From: DASWIG01 sp965371445
GTDB taxonomy: Bacteria; Acidobacteriota; Thermoanaerobaculia; Multivoradales; J023
Assembly (NCBI GenBank): GCA_965371445.1
Contig: CBDUYN010000065.1
Location: 1-48,497, forward strand
Length of the DNA: 48,497 nt
Reading direction: 5' to 3'
Position 1 is the first letter of the stretch; the number at the start of each line of letters is the position of its first letter. Position numbers and translations under genes: made by a program. The notes beneath the pieces were generated by a model. It was not told the DNA's origin. It saw only the letters and a list, made by a program, of their open reading frames with translations, and searched no databases. This document shows, one piece after another, positions 5,502 to 13,647 of this stretch.

Positions 5502-8325
5502 CAAACCGACGGCGGCGCGGATCATGTCGCTCGCCGGGAGCCGTCAGACGCTTCTGACCCGGGGGGCGTTCGAGATCGCGCGGCGGGCCGCGGTGGGCAA
5601 GCCCTCGACCGAGGGCACCCTGCGCTGGGTCTCCCACGGTCCCTACCTAGTAAAGGGTGTCACCGAGCCCATCGAGGTCTTCGAGGCGGGAATCGAGGGC
5701 TTTGCACCACTCACCCCTCCCCCGGACTCGGAGAAGGTCCGCCGGCTCTCGGAGGAAAAGACCCTGCCGGTCAATCTCGTGGACGCTCAGCGGCCGGAGG
5801 GTCCGCCGGAGCCGACGCGACCGAGCTGGCGACGTACGGCCGTCCTCGCTGCCCTTCTCGTCGTGGTCCTGGTCTTCGCGACGTGGTGGACCACGCGACC
5901 GCCGACGCTGCCAATCGACGGTTCCGGAGACGTGAGCCTTCTACTCCTGGGCTTCGCCGAGCCGGAGGATCCGCCGGCCGACACCTGGCCGGGGCCAGCC
6001 CTGGAGGAGCTTTTCGCCGACGAGCTGGGCCGCATCGAGGGTCTCGAGCCCCTGCCTGCCGAGACGATCGAAGACCTGGTACTGCCGCCACTCTCCGAGT
6101 TGCACCGCAAGATGCCGGCCGCGGTCCTGAGTGAGATCGTCTCGGTGAGCCCCGCGCAGGTCGTGGCGGTGGGGACCTGGCAATGGGCCGCGGTGGAAGG
6201 CGGGGACGACGAGATCCTCTTCAGCCTCCGCCTCTACGAGACGGTCGGTCGAAGGTCGGTGGACTTGCCGGAGACGCGTGGACCGCCAGCGGAGCTCTTC
6301 GCCCGGGTCGAGGGCCAGGCGACACGTCTCGCCGCGGCCGTGCGCCGGAACGGCGCGGCTCCGGAGGTGCCGGCGGAGGTGCCGGCGATCGAAGGCGAGG
6401 CAGCGCAGCTGCTGGAGAAAGGGCTCGCGGCCCTGCGCGTCCTCGACGGCGGCCGAGCCCGCGATTACCTCGTCCTTGCGGCGGAGATCGACGGCGGCGC
6501 CCGGCTCGACGCCGCGCTGGCACGGGCCCTCTCACTGCTGGGCCAGACCCAAGACGCTACCGCTGCGAGCCGCCGGGCCGTGGAGACGGCGAAGGACCTC
6601 CCGCGCACCGAGCGCTTGCGGTTGCGCAGCCTGGACCTGATGCTCCGGCGCCGGTTCGAGCCGGCCGCGGCGCTCGTCGAGATGCTGGACCTGGTCGCCG
6701 GGGAGGAGAAGGTCGACGAGGCGGTGGGTTTCGACCGCGCCCTCGAGAGCGCGAGAATCCGAGGTCTGGCCGGCCAATTCCGAGAGGCCGTCGCGGCCCT
6801 GGGGAAGTTGCGGGACGCGGCGGGATCCGCGGTCGTCGACCCACGCCTGGAGCTGACGGAAGCCGAAACAGCGAAGGTCGCCCGCGAGGCGAAGCGCCAG
6901 CTGGAAGCGAGCAGCCGGGCCCGCGCTGTCGGTGAGGCGCGCAACATGCCGTTCGTCGTCGCCCGTGCCCGCCATCTCGAAGGCGAGGCCCTGATCCAGC
7001 TCAGCTCGCTCGACGAGGCCGAAGCCGCCTTCGAGGCGGCGCGCGAGATCTATGTCGGGAAGCGACATCAGAAGGGCGAAGCCGACGCCGTCGTCTACCT
7101 CGGCATCATCCACCAATACCGGCAGGAGCTCGCCGAGGCCAAGACGTGCTACCGCGAGGCCGCCTCGATCTACTCGATCCTCGGCGACAATCGCATGGCC
7201 TCCCGAATGCTCGAGAACCAGGCGATTGTGATGCAGGAGCAGGGCGACCGTGAGGCCGCGATCGGAATCTCCCGTGAGGCGACGAGGCTCCTGCTCAAGC
7301 GCGGGGATACTCTCGGTGCGGCGGTGGCACAGCTCAACCTGATCCCAGCGCTCCTCCAACTCGGACACTTCTCCGAGGCCCGGGAGATCCACATCAACGC
7401 CACCCGCCTCCTCGAATCCTCGATCTCCCGCCACTACGACGCTCTGGCGCTGCACAACTTGGCCCAGCTGCTCTTCGCCGAAGGTCGATTCGGCAGCGCG
7501 GCCAAGGCGGTGACCGAGGCGATCCAAGTCGCCCGTCGCCTCGGCGATTCGCAGACCCTCCACGAAGCGTCCCTCCTGCACGCCAGGATCCTGGCCTACC
7601 AGGGCAACCTCACCCAAGCCTGGCGACTCTCCGAAGAAAGCGCGCTCTTTTTTGAGGAGACCGGCATGACGTTGCAACTGGGAGAGGCCCGCAGGACCGA
7701 GGGCAAGCTCCGCCTGCTCCGCGGCGAGCTCGCGGACGCCCGCATCGCTCTCGAGGCGGCGCTCCAGCTGCAGCGTGAGTCGGAAGACTTCACGGAAGAG
7801 GCCACGACCCAACTCGCTCTGGCGGCGCTCCTCCTCCACTCGGGCGATCCCGGCGCGGCCGAGAAGCTGACGAGCGAGGTGCTCAAGTACGCCAAGACGA
7901 ACCAACTCGTCTTGTCACAGGCCGAGGCTCGGGAGCTCCTCGGGCGCTGTCTTCTGGCCCGCGGTCGGGTCGACGACGCAGCGGAAGAGCTGGCCCTCGG
8001 GCAGCAGCTGCTCCAAGACCAGGAGACGCTCCTCTACAGTTATCCCTTCGATCTCACCGCGGCCCGTATCGAGATCGTCCGGCGCACTTTCGGCGACACC
8101 CGCGAGCAGCTCCAAAGGATGCTCGCCAAAGCCACCACCGCTGGCGTCCTGGTCTGGCAGCTGGAGATCCGCCTGGTCCTCGGCGAGCTCGAGCTCGCCG
8201 CTGGCGACGTCGAGGCAGGACGCTCGCGCCTCCGGAGGCTGGCTGGCGATGCTGAGACGAGCGGCTTCGGATTGATCGCGCGCCGCGCCATCAATGTCCT
8301 TGGATCCAATCCCACCCAGGGCTGA
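5092..8325 (+). CDS. Membrane-anchored class III nucleotide cyclase with TolB-like and TPR domains
   Basis: A 1,077-residue protein. Residues ~18-190 are a class III adenylate/guanylate cyclase homology domain: first metal Asp in LLVSDLVGSTRL, second in EIDKTDGFFLLF, and RVGIHLGEVFL. A single membrane helix (VLAALLVVVLVFATWW) lies at ~249-267. After it come a TolB-N-like segment (SLLLLGFAEPEDPPADTW) and about 600 residues of TPR-type helical repeats to the C-terminus. The ATG is preferred over an in-frame TTG at 5071 because the match to the duplicate starts with strong coding conservation at the ATG and GAAGAGA precedes it. The canonical adenine-binding stretch is unusual, so whether it makes cAMP or only senses nucleotide is open. 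Its 5' half was duplicated 2.9 kb upstream. Confidence 0.85.
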   Translation: MAKKRKDSEIQSTIWEAVVRTLLVSDLVGSTRLIEELGDEETARLFRRHDRLARDLIERYDGLEIDKTDGFFLLFKRPYDAVGYALAYHRALDEGSREMKLEVAARVGIHLGEVFLHKNPAVDVARGAKPIEVEGIAKPTAARIMSLAGSRQTLLTRGAFEIARRAAVGKPSTEGTLRWVSHGPYLVKGVTEPIEVFEAGIEGFAPLTPPPDSEKVRRLSEEKTLPVNLVDAQRPEGPPEPTRPSWRRTAVLAALLVVVLVFATWWTTRPPTLPIDGSGDVSLLLLGFAEPEDPPADTWPGPALEELFADELGRIEGLEPLPAETIEDLVLPPLSELHRKMPAAVLSEIVSVSPAQVVAVGTWQWAAVEGGDDEILFSLRLYETVGRRSVDLPETRGPPAELFARVEGQATRLAAAVRRNGAAPEVPAEVPAIEGEAAQLLEKGLAALRVLDGGRARDYLVLAAEIDGGARLDAALARALSLLGQTQDATAASRRAVETAKDLPRTERLRLRSLDLMLRRRFEPAAALVEMLDLVAGEEKVDEAVGFDRALESARIRGLAGQFREAVAALGKLRDAAGSAVVDPRLELTEAETAKVAREAKRQLEASSRARAVGEARNMPFVVARARHLEGEALIQLSSLDEAEAAFEAAREIYVGKRHQKGEADAVVYLGIIHQYRQELAEAKTCYREAASIYSILGDNRMASRMLENQAIVMQEQGDREAAIGISREATRLLLKRGDTLGAAVAQLNLIPALLQLGHFSEAREIHINATRLLESSISRHYDALALHNLAQLLFAEGRFGSAAKAVTEAIQVARRLGDSQTLHEASLLHARILAYQGNLTQAWRLSEESALFFEETGMTLQLGEARRTEGKLRLLRGELADARIALEAALQLQRESEDFTEEATTQLALAALLLHSGDPGAAEKLTSEVLKYAKTNQLVLSQAEARELLGRCLLARGRVDDAAEELALGQQLLQDQETLLYSYPFDLTAARIEIVRRTFGDTREQLQRMLAKATTAGVLVWQLEIRLVLGELELAAGDVEAGRSRLRRLAGDAETSGFGLIARRAINVLGSNPTQG

Positions 8326-8348
8326 GCTCCAGCGTTGCCGGTGTCGCT

Positions 8349-8368
8349 ACGCGGAGCGTCGCGACCAG
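8349..8368. repeat. Intergenic repeat shared with 13621-13640
   Basis: acgcggagcgtcgcgaccag differs at two of 20 positions from 13621-13640. Both copies lie between converging genes, so they may be part of a terminator-associated element. Confidence 0.6.
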
Positions 8369-8384
8369 ATGAGTCGTCTTCCTC

Positions 8385-9719
8385 TTACTTCGCCGCGGCG
8401 CTACGCCGCAGCTCCTCGGCGACGGCGGCCTCACCGCCCTTCGGACCGGCGTAACGCCCCAGGAAGAGCCGTTCCCGCAACTTCGTGAACCGTTCGTAGT
8501 ACTCCTCGACGTCGTCCGGAGCCAGCCCGGGCAGCTTCAGGATCGACCGGCTGTGGACGGCGGGGAGCTCGTCGAACCCCTCGGGGAGATAACCCTCCCG
8601 CCGGCAGACCTCGAAAAGGTGAGTGCCGGGGAAGGGATAGAAGACGAAGTAGCCGAAGTCGAAAGCTTGAAGCTCCTCAGCGAGGGCGTAGGTACGCTCC
8701 AGGTCGTCGCGCGTCTCACCGGGGATCCCCAGCATGTAGCTCGCGGTCACCAGGATCCCGGCCTCCCGGGCCTCCCGGAACGCTTCGAGCAGACGCTCGT
8801 TCGAGACGTTGCGGCGCATCACCTCGCGACGGATCCGCGGGCTGCCGCTCTCGACGCCGTAGGTGATGTGCCGGCAGCCCGCCGCCGCGAGCTTCGTAAC
8901 GAGCGCCGCGTCGACGGTCTCGACCCTGGCGTGGAGCGAGAACGGCGCCTGGAAGCGCTCGCCGTAGAGGTCGCAGAAGGTCTCGACCCAGCGCCGGTCG
9001 AGGGTGAAGGTGTCGTCGAGGAAGATGACGTAGGCGAGCCGTCCCGCCGCCTCGAGCTCGGCGAGCTCCGCCAGGACGTTCTCGTGCGAGCGACGCCGTC
9101 CGTAGCGTCCGTTACCGCGGTAGAGCACGTCGTAGCTGTGCGCGGCGCAGTAGGTGCAGGGGAACGGACACCCTCGCTGGGTCGACGTGTGGACGACGCC
9201 CGGCGGCTCGTCGAGGAGGTCGCGGGCCATGAAAGGGACCGCGTCGAGCGGTTCGACGGGGGGACGCAGAGGGGGCCGCGGGCCGCTGCGCTCCTGGATG
9301 TTCGGGATCGGTGCGCAAAGCATTCGGCCGTGGCGTTCGAGCGCCTCGACGAGGTCGAGCATCGCCAGGTCGCCTTCGCCGAGGCAGACGAAGTCGAAGC
9401 CGGGGCTATCGAGAACCGCTTCGGGCGAAAAGGTCGGCTGGAGACCTCCCGCGACCACGGGCACGTCGAGCTCGGAGCGGATCGCGGCGACGACCTCGCG
9501 AGCCCGGAGCCACTGCCGCGAGGTGAGTGAGAGCCCCAGGAGGTCGGGCGAGGCGGCCCGCGCCGCGCCGACCGCCTCGGCGGCGTCCGTTGCCGGCGGG
9601 ATGCGGAGCATCTCGGACTCGTGTCCCGAGCGGCGCAACCCCGCGGCCAGGAATGCCGGCCCGATCGACGCCACGGCCCACTCGTGCTCGGTGTCGATCT
9701 CGAGAAAAAGGACCTTCAC
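8385..9719 (-). CDS. B12-binding-domain radical SAM enzyme
   Basis: A 444-residue protein. An N-terminal cobalamin-binding-like Rossmann domain (GLSLTSRQ..., VPVVAGGLQPTFSPEAVL) is followed by a radical SAM core with the cluster motif C184-x3-C188-x2-C191 (GCPFPCTYCAA). Conserved strands GVESGSPRIRREVMRRN and MLGIPGETRDDL fit this class, which includes methyltransferases and other enzymes acting on unreactive carbons. The GTG start overlaps the stop of the upstream methyltransferase by four bases (GTGA), which decides the start; a longer upstream frame lacks domain sequence. Substrate unknown. Translational coupling suggests it modifies the same target as its two upstream neighbours. Confidence 0.9.
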   Translation of the reverse strand: MKVLFLEIDTEHEWAVASIGPAFLAAGLRRSGHESEMLRIPPATDAAEAVGAARAASPDLLGLSLTSRQWLRAREVVAAIRSELDVPVVAGGLQPTFSPEAVLDSPGFDFVCLGEGDLAMLDLVEALERHGRMLCAPIPNIQERSGPRPPLRPPVEPLDAVPFMARDLLDEPPGVVHTSTQRGCPFPCTYCAAHSYDVLYRGNGRYGRRRSHENVLAELAELEAAGRLAYVIFLDDTFTLDRRWVETFCDLYGERFQAPFSLHARVETVDAALVTKLAAAGCRHITYGVESGSPRIRREVMRRNVSNERLLEAFREAREAGILVTASYMLGIPGETRDDLERTYALAEELQAFDFGYFVFYPFPGTHLFEVCRREGYLPEGFDELPAVHSRSILKLPGLAPDDVEEYYERFTKLRERLFLGRYAGPKGGEAAVAEELRRSAAAK

Positions 9720-10807
9720 GCCCCCTCCTCCGGCCGGCGTTCGACGACCAGCAAGTGCGCCTCGTACTCCACGGTGCTGCGCTCGTGCATCCGTACCCGC
9801 CAGGGAATCGACACCTCCTCGGCGACGATTTGAAGGCCCGGGACCGCCGCCGGATGCGCCCCCGGAGTCAGCAGCCGCCGCAGGACGGCCTCGCTCCGGC
9901 CCGCCTCGGACGTGCGCTGCGAATGTCCGCCGATCCAGGCCTCGATCGGCGTCGCGCCGGGCGACCAGTCGTAGGGCGACGTGACGAGGGCCTTGCCGCC
10001 CGGTGAGAGGACCCGGGCAAGCGTCGACAAGAGCTCCGCCGGCGAGGCGACGCAGTCGAGGACGTTCAAGCACGCCGCGACGGCGAAGCTGGCGTCGGCG
10101 AAAGGAAGGGCCGCGGCGTCGCAGGCCCAGAAGTCGACCCGTTCGGCTCCCGCGAGCTCCACCTCGTACTCCCGCCGGTCGTAGGCGACGCCTACCCGCC
10201 GCCGCGGGTAGCGGACGACGCCCGAGCGCAGGACGCGGCTCGCCGTGCGCAGCATCGAGAAGTTGAGGTCGATGCCGAGGACCAGCTCGCCGGTACCCTC
10301 GGCGAGGGCGAAGCTGGTGCGTCCGACGGCACAGCCGACGTCGATCCGCGGACCCTCCGGCAACGCTCCGGCGTGCTCCAAGGCACGCTCCAGGAGATCC
10401 ACGATCGATCCCCGCCGCGCCCTCTCCTCGGCCGGCACTTCCGGGTCGAGGTCACCGTAGTGGCCCGCGGCGTAGCTCGAGAGGTGCTGGCGGGTGGCGT
10501 CGAAGGGGGAGCCAGGGCCGCAGCAGTCGCCGAGGATCGACTCCAGGGTCTCGGAGAGGTCGTCGCGGGCGTGGATCTGACCCAGCCCTTGAGCGACGAA
10601 ACCGCGCAGGTCGGCGACGAGGAGCGGGACACCGTCGAGCACCGGGTACTCGCGCAGGCAGGACGGCTCGGCGCAGCCCAGGACGCCTTCGAGGAGGTCA
10701 CCGTCGTCCTCGGTGATCACGGTGTTGACGTCGAGCGGCGAATCGCGCCCCTGGCCGCGGCACACGGGACAGAGCGGGCGCAGGGCCTCGAAATGGCGGC
10801 GGCGCAA
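9716..10807 (-). CDS. SAM-dependent methyltransferase with N-terminal zinc-ribbon-like domain
   Basis: A 363-residue protein. Residues 10-65 form a Trm112-like small domain: C13-x2-C16 (LCPVCRG) and C45-x4-C50 followed by LREYPVLDGVPLLV. A class I methyltransferase fold follows, with the SAM-binding loop IDVGCAVGRTSFALA (~residues 154-168), the acidic strand end LVLGIDLNFSML, and ACDAAALPFADASFAVAACL. It starts 7 bp after the PAAR gene and overlaps the radical SAM gene by four bases, so all three are one operon. Substrate unknown. Confidence 0.88.
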   Translation of the reverse strand: MRRRHFEALRPLCPVCRGQGRDSPLDVNTVITEDDGDLLEGVLGCAEPSCLREYPVLDGVPLLVADLRGFVAQGLGQIHARDDLSETLESILGDCCGPGSPFDATRQHLSSYAAGHYGDLDPEVPAEERARRGSIVDLLERALEHAGALPEGPRIDVGCAVGRTSFALAEGTGELVLGIDLNFSMLRTASRVLRSGVVRYPRRRVGVAYDRREYEVELAGAERVDFWACDAAALPFADASFAVAACLNVLDCVASPAELLSTLARVLSPGGKALVTSPYDWSPGATPIEAWIGGHSQRTSEAGRSEAVLRRLLTPGAHPAAVPGLQIVAEEVSIPWRVRMHERSTVEYEAHLLVVERRPEEGA

Positions 10808-10813
10808 GGTGTC

Positions 10814-11200
10814 CTAGCCCCCGATCAGCACCGTCGGGCAGCCCGGCGGGAGGATCTTCCCCGTGGGGCCCGGGATGGGGGCCACGCACGACGCGTGGCT
10901 GGTCATGTCGTTGACCCGCGCCGCCGGCAGCCCGCCGATCGTCACCGTCGACGAGCCCTTGGCGATCATGCCCGGACCGCCGGGGACGCAGCTGGGCAGC
11001 GTACAGATCACCGTCGTGTCCGAGACCCGCGCCGCCGGCTGGCCGCCGATCAGGACGGTCGGTTCTCCCTTGATGATGGCGAGCGGGATCGCCGGATGGG
11101 CGACCGGCGTCGGCGTCGGCGCCGGCGGGTGGATCGGCGCGTGGCAGTGGGGCGCGTCCTGGAGGACGTTGTCGGTCATGCGGGCGGCGGGCTGGCCCAT
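10814..11200 (-). CDS. PAAR-domain spike-tip protein
   Basis: A 128-residue protein made of PAAR-type repeats: QPAARMTDNV, TVLIGGQPAARVSDTT, TVTIGGLPAARVNDMT, and a final PTVLIGG, with His/Cys residues (APHCHAPIH, CTLPSC, SHASC) suited to metal binding at a cone tip. PAAR proteins cap the spike of type VI secretion systems and extracellular contractile injection systems. A GAGGAG ribosome site precedes the ATG. It is the first gene of an operon with a methyltransferase and a radical SAM enzyme, and is divergent from a tail-tube gene. No toxin domain is fused to it. Confidence 0.9.
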   Translation of the reverse strand: MGQPAARMTDNVLQDAPHCHAPIHPPAPTPTPVAHPAIPLAIIKGEPTVLIGGQPAARVSDTTVICTLPSCVPGGPGMIAKGSSTVTIGGLPAARVNDMTSHASCVAPIPGPTGKILPPGCPTVLIGG

Positions 11201-11265
11201 CGCGTTCGTCTCCTCGCTTCCTCGTCGTGGGCTCTCAGTATACCGTGCCTGTGTTGCCGTCCGCC

Positions 11266-11317
11266 GGCCGTGCTAAGATCCGTCGCCTCATGGCCGTGCT
11301 AAGATTTTTCGCCTGAT
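11266..11317. repeat. 26-bp tandem duplication in the PAAR/tail-tube intergenic region
   Basis: Two adjacent units starting ggccgtgctaagat at 11266 and 11292; 22 of 26 positions agree. The second unit ends in the start codon of the tail-tube gene. The duplication may double a promoter or operator. Confidence 0.85.
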
Positions 11318-11876
11318 GGGCAGTCCGACGAGCATCCGGTCCTCCGTCATGGATCCGCTGCTGACGTTCAAGTTCGTCGTCAGCTGGGACGTCGACGGGC
11401 AACGTCTGCCGGTCGCCGGCGTCAGCAAGATCGGTCCGCTGGCGCGGACGACGGAGAAGGCCTCTGCAGGCAACGAGCCCAGCCCGGTCTTCCCGGGGCA
11501 GACCAAGTACGACGAAATCCAGCTCGAGCGGGGCCTGATCCTGGACGTCGCTTTTGAGCGCTGGGCCAACAAGGTCTTCTACTACCAGCAGAGCGGCGCG
11601 CTCGGCCGCGGAGTCTCCCTCGCCGACCTGCGCAAGACCTTGATCATCGACCTCACCAACCAGGCCGGACAGATCTTGAACCGCTTCTACGTCTTCAACA
11701 GCTGGCCGTCGAAATTCACGATCCTCCACGAGCTCGAGGCGGCGGGCGACGCCGTCGCCCTGGAGTCGATGACCCTCCAGAACGAGGGCTGGCAACGCGA
11801 TTCGACCTTCACTCCGGTCCCCTACCCCAGCTACTCCGAGCCGTCCTCGCCGGTCGGCGGCGCACCGCCCGGTTGA
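11316..11876 (+). CDS. T4 gp19-like tail-tube protein of a contractile injection system
   Basis: A 186-residue protein of the phage-tail/gp19 family that builds the inner tube of contractile systems. Typical features are the start of the fold MDPLLTFKFVVSWDVDGQ, the middle PGQTKYDEIQLERGLILD, and a C-terminal half with FNSWPSKFTI and AVALESMTLQNEGW. The first ATG (11316) adds 11 residues before MDPLL; the second ATG at 11349 matches the usual family start, and neither has a clear ribosome site, so the true start is uncertain. It is divergent from the PAAR gene. No sheath, baseplate or AAA ATPase gene is in the window. Confidence 0.85.
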   Translation: MGSPTSIRSSVMDPLLTFKFVVSWDVDGQRLPVAGVSKIGPLARTTEKASAGNEPSPVFPGQTKYDEIQLERGLILDVAFERWANKVFYYQQSGALGRGVSLADLRKTLIIDLTNQAGQILNRFYVFNSWPSKFTILHELEAAGDAVALESMTLQNEGWQRDSTFTPVPYPSYSEPSSPVGGAPPG

Positions 11877-11908
11877 GCCGTCCCCAGAGCGCCCTCCGCT
11901 CACGGCGG

Positions 11909-11938
11909 TTGATCTCGCGGTGAAGGGTCGACTAGAGT
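11909..11938 (+). promoter_or_regulatory. Possible promoter of the PilZ gene
   Basis: TTGATC at 11909 and TAGAGT at 11933 with an 18-bp spacer, placing transcription start about 55 bp before the PilZ ATG. Confidence 0.5.
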
Positions 11939-11999
11939 GTCGGAGTTCTCTTTCCAACCGCGGGAACGAGGCCGTGGCCTCGCCTGAGGGGTAAGTGAG

Positions 12000-12335
12000 A
12001 TGGCGGCAACTTTTACGCACAAACGGCGCTTTCCGCGTATACCTTCCGAGTACCCGGTGCTGGTGCGCAGGCTCGGCGACGAAGCCCTGGAGAAGCTGGG
12101 GCGGACGAGCTCCCTGGGCCTCGGAGGGTGCGCTTTCCTGAGCGAAGAGTCCTTCGGGGTCGAAGCGCTCGTCGAGCTCCTGATCTCGGTCGACATGCGA
12201 GTGGTCAGCGCGGCCGGACGGATCGTCTACGAGAACCGCGTCTCGCCGGGAGGCTTCGAGATCGGAGTCGAATTCCTGGAGCTGGGCACGGACGAGCGCA
12301 AGATCCTCGACCGGCTTTTCAACGTCGACTTTTAG
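12000..12335 (+). CDS. PilZ-domain protein
   Basis: A 111-residue single-domain protein. It has the arginine-rich entry (KRRFPRIPSEYPVLVRR), the turn TSSLGLGGCAFLSE corresponding to the D/NxSxxG motif, and the closing strands GFEIGVEFLEL. PilZ domains usually bind cyclic di-GMP; here the first residue of the second motif is T/S rather than D/N, so binding may be weakened. It is 32 bp upstream of an S1-domain gene on the same strand, probably co-transcribed. The finding of a cyclic-di-GMP riboswitch at 27 kb makes a working cyclic-di-GMP network in this cell likely. Confidence 0.85.
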   Translation: MAATFTHKRRFPRIPSEYPVLVRRLGDEALEKLGRTSSLGLGGCAFLSEESFGVEALVELLISVDMRVVSAAGRIVYENRVSPGGFEIGVEFLELGTDERKILDRLFNVDF

Positions 12336-12367
12336 TCTCCGATTGCCCGAACCGAGCGGGAGGAGCC

Positions 12368-13570
12368 ATGACGAGCCATCCGGAAGACGAAGACTTCGGC
12401 GCCATGCTGGCGGCGTTCGAGGACGAGCAGGCGTACAATCCGCGCCCCGACCCCACGATTGGCGAGAAGGTGACCGGCCGGGTCGCGGCGCTCGGCGACG
12501 AGGTCGCCTTCGTCGACCTGGGCGGCAAGTCCGAAGGCCTGGTGGAACGCTCCGAGCTCGTCGACGCCGACGGTCGATGGACCCTCGCTGTCGGCGATTC
12601 GGTCACCGGTGTCGTCCGCGGCATCGACGAATCCGGGGCCTTTATCCTGCGCGTCCGGCCCGGAGCGGGCGAGACGATGCGCTCCGAGCTGCGCCTCGCC
12701 TGGGAGCACAAGATCCCGGTCGAGGGACGGGTGGCGGCAGTCGTCAAGGGCGGGGTCGAGGTGACGGTGGGCGGGATGCGGGCCTTCTGCCCCATCTCGC
12801 AGATTTCCGACCGCTACGTCGAGGACGCCGCCGAATTCGTCGGCGAGCGCTTCGAGTTCCGCATCGAGCGCTTCGAGGAGGCCGGACGGCGCACCAACCT
12901 CGTCCTCTCGCGCCGCGCGCTCCTCAAGGAGGAGGCCGCCCGCCGAGCCGACGAGGTGCGCGAGCGCTTGAGCGTGGGAACGACCCTGGAGGGGACCGTC
13001 ACCTCGATCACGAGCTACGGCGCCTTCGTCGACTTGGGCGGCCTCGAAGGGCTCCTCCACGTCAGCGAGATGAGCTACCAGCGCGTCGAAGACCCGCGCG
13101 AGGTGGTGAAGGTTGGCCAGCGCCTCGAAGTCCAGGTGACGGGCATCGAGCCGCCCAAGAAACCCGGACAGACGGAGCGGATCTCGCTCTCCACCCGCGC
13201 CCTCGAGCGCGATCCCTGGCAAGACGTCGAGCGCCGCTACCCGCCCGGCACACTCGTCGAAGGCCGGGTGACGCGTCTCGAGAGCTACGGCGCTTTCGTC
13301 GAGCTGGCTCCCGGCCTGGAGGGGCTCGTCCACGTCAGCCGGCTGGGGAGCGAGGAGCGCGTCCGCCATCCTCGCGACGTCCTCGAGCTGGCGGCGACGG
13401 TCAAGGTCAAGGTGCTCGGCGTCGAGCCGGAGAAGCGGCGCATCTCCCTCACTCGCGAGACCGGGGAAAGCGAGCGCGAGGAGGCGCGGGAGTATCAGGA
13501 ATACCTGGGATCCAAGCCTGGATCCGGAGGCTTTGGGAGCCTCGGGGACTTCTTCAAGAAGAAGTCGTGA
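12368..13570 (+). CDS. S1-domain RNA-binding protein with four S1 repeats
   Basis: A 400-residue protein, shorter than six-domain ribosomal protein S1. Four S1/OB domains can be seen: ~30-105 (GEKVTGRVAALGDEVAFVDL), ~118-190 (VEGRVAAVVKGGVEVTVGGM), ~205-285 (LEGTVTSITSYGAFVDLGGL) and ~295-370 (VEGRVTRLESYGAFVELAPG). The last two carry the strongest RNA-binding pattern (YGAFVxL...GLxHVS). The ATG follows GGGAGGAG closely. The C-terminus is basic (GSLGDFFKKKS). It probably acts in translation or mRNA handling. Pairing with a PilZ gene is a notable but untested link. Confidence 0.88.
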   Translation: MTSHPEDEDFGAMLAAFEDEQAYNPRPDPTIGEKVTGRVAALGDEVAFVDLGGKSEGLVERSELVDADGRWTLAVGDSVTGVVRGIDESGAFILRVRPGAGETMRSELRLAWEHKIPVEGRVAAVVKGGVEVTVGGMRAFCPISQISDRYVEDAAEFVGERFEFRIERFEEAGRRTNLVLSRRALLKEEAARRADEVRERLSVGTTLEGTVTSITSYGAFVDLGGLEGLLHVSEMSYQRVEDPREVVKVGQRLEVQVTGIEPPKKPGQTERISLSTRALERDPWQDVERRYPPGTLVEGRVTRLESYGAFVELAPGLEGLVHVSRLGSEERVRHPRDVLELAATVKVKVLGVEPEKRRISLTRETGESEREEAREYQEYLGSKPGSGGFGSLGDFFKKKS

Positions 13571-13595
13571 CAGTCTTCATCAGGCTCGTGACGAC

Positions 13596-13629
13596 GCTCC
13601 GCGTCGTCCGGTAAAAAACGACGCGGAGC
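13596..13629. terminator. Inverted repeat between converging genes
   Basis: gctccgcgtcgt (13596-13607) and its exact complement acgacgcggagc (13618-13629) with a 10-nt loop holding an A-run. It lies between the converging S1 and acylase genes and could work as a bidirectional terminator. An alternative shorter hairpin (gacgacgc/gcgtcgtc) overlaps it. Confidence 0.6.
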
Positions 13630-13647
13630 ATCGCGGCCAGAGGGGCG

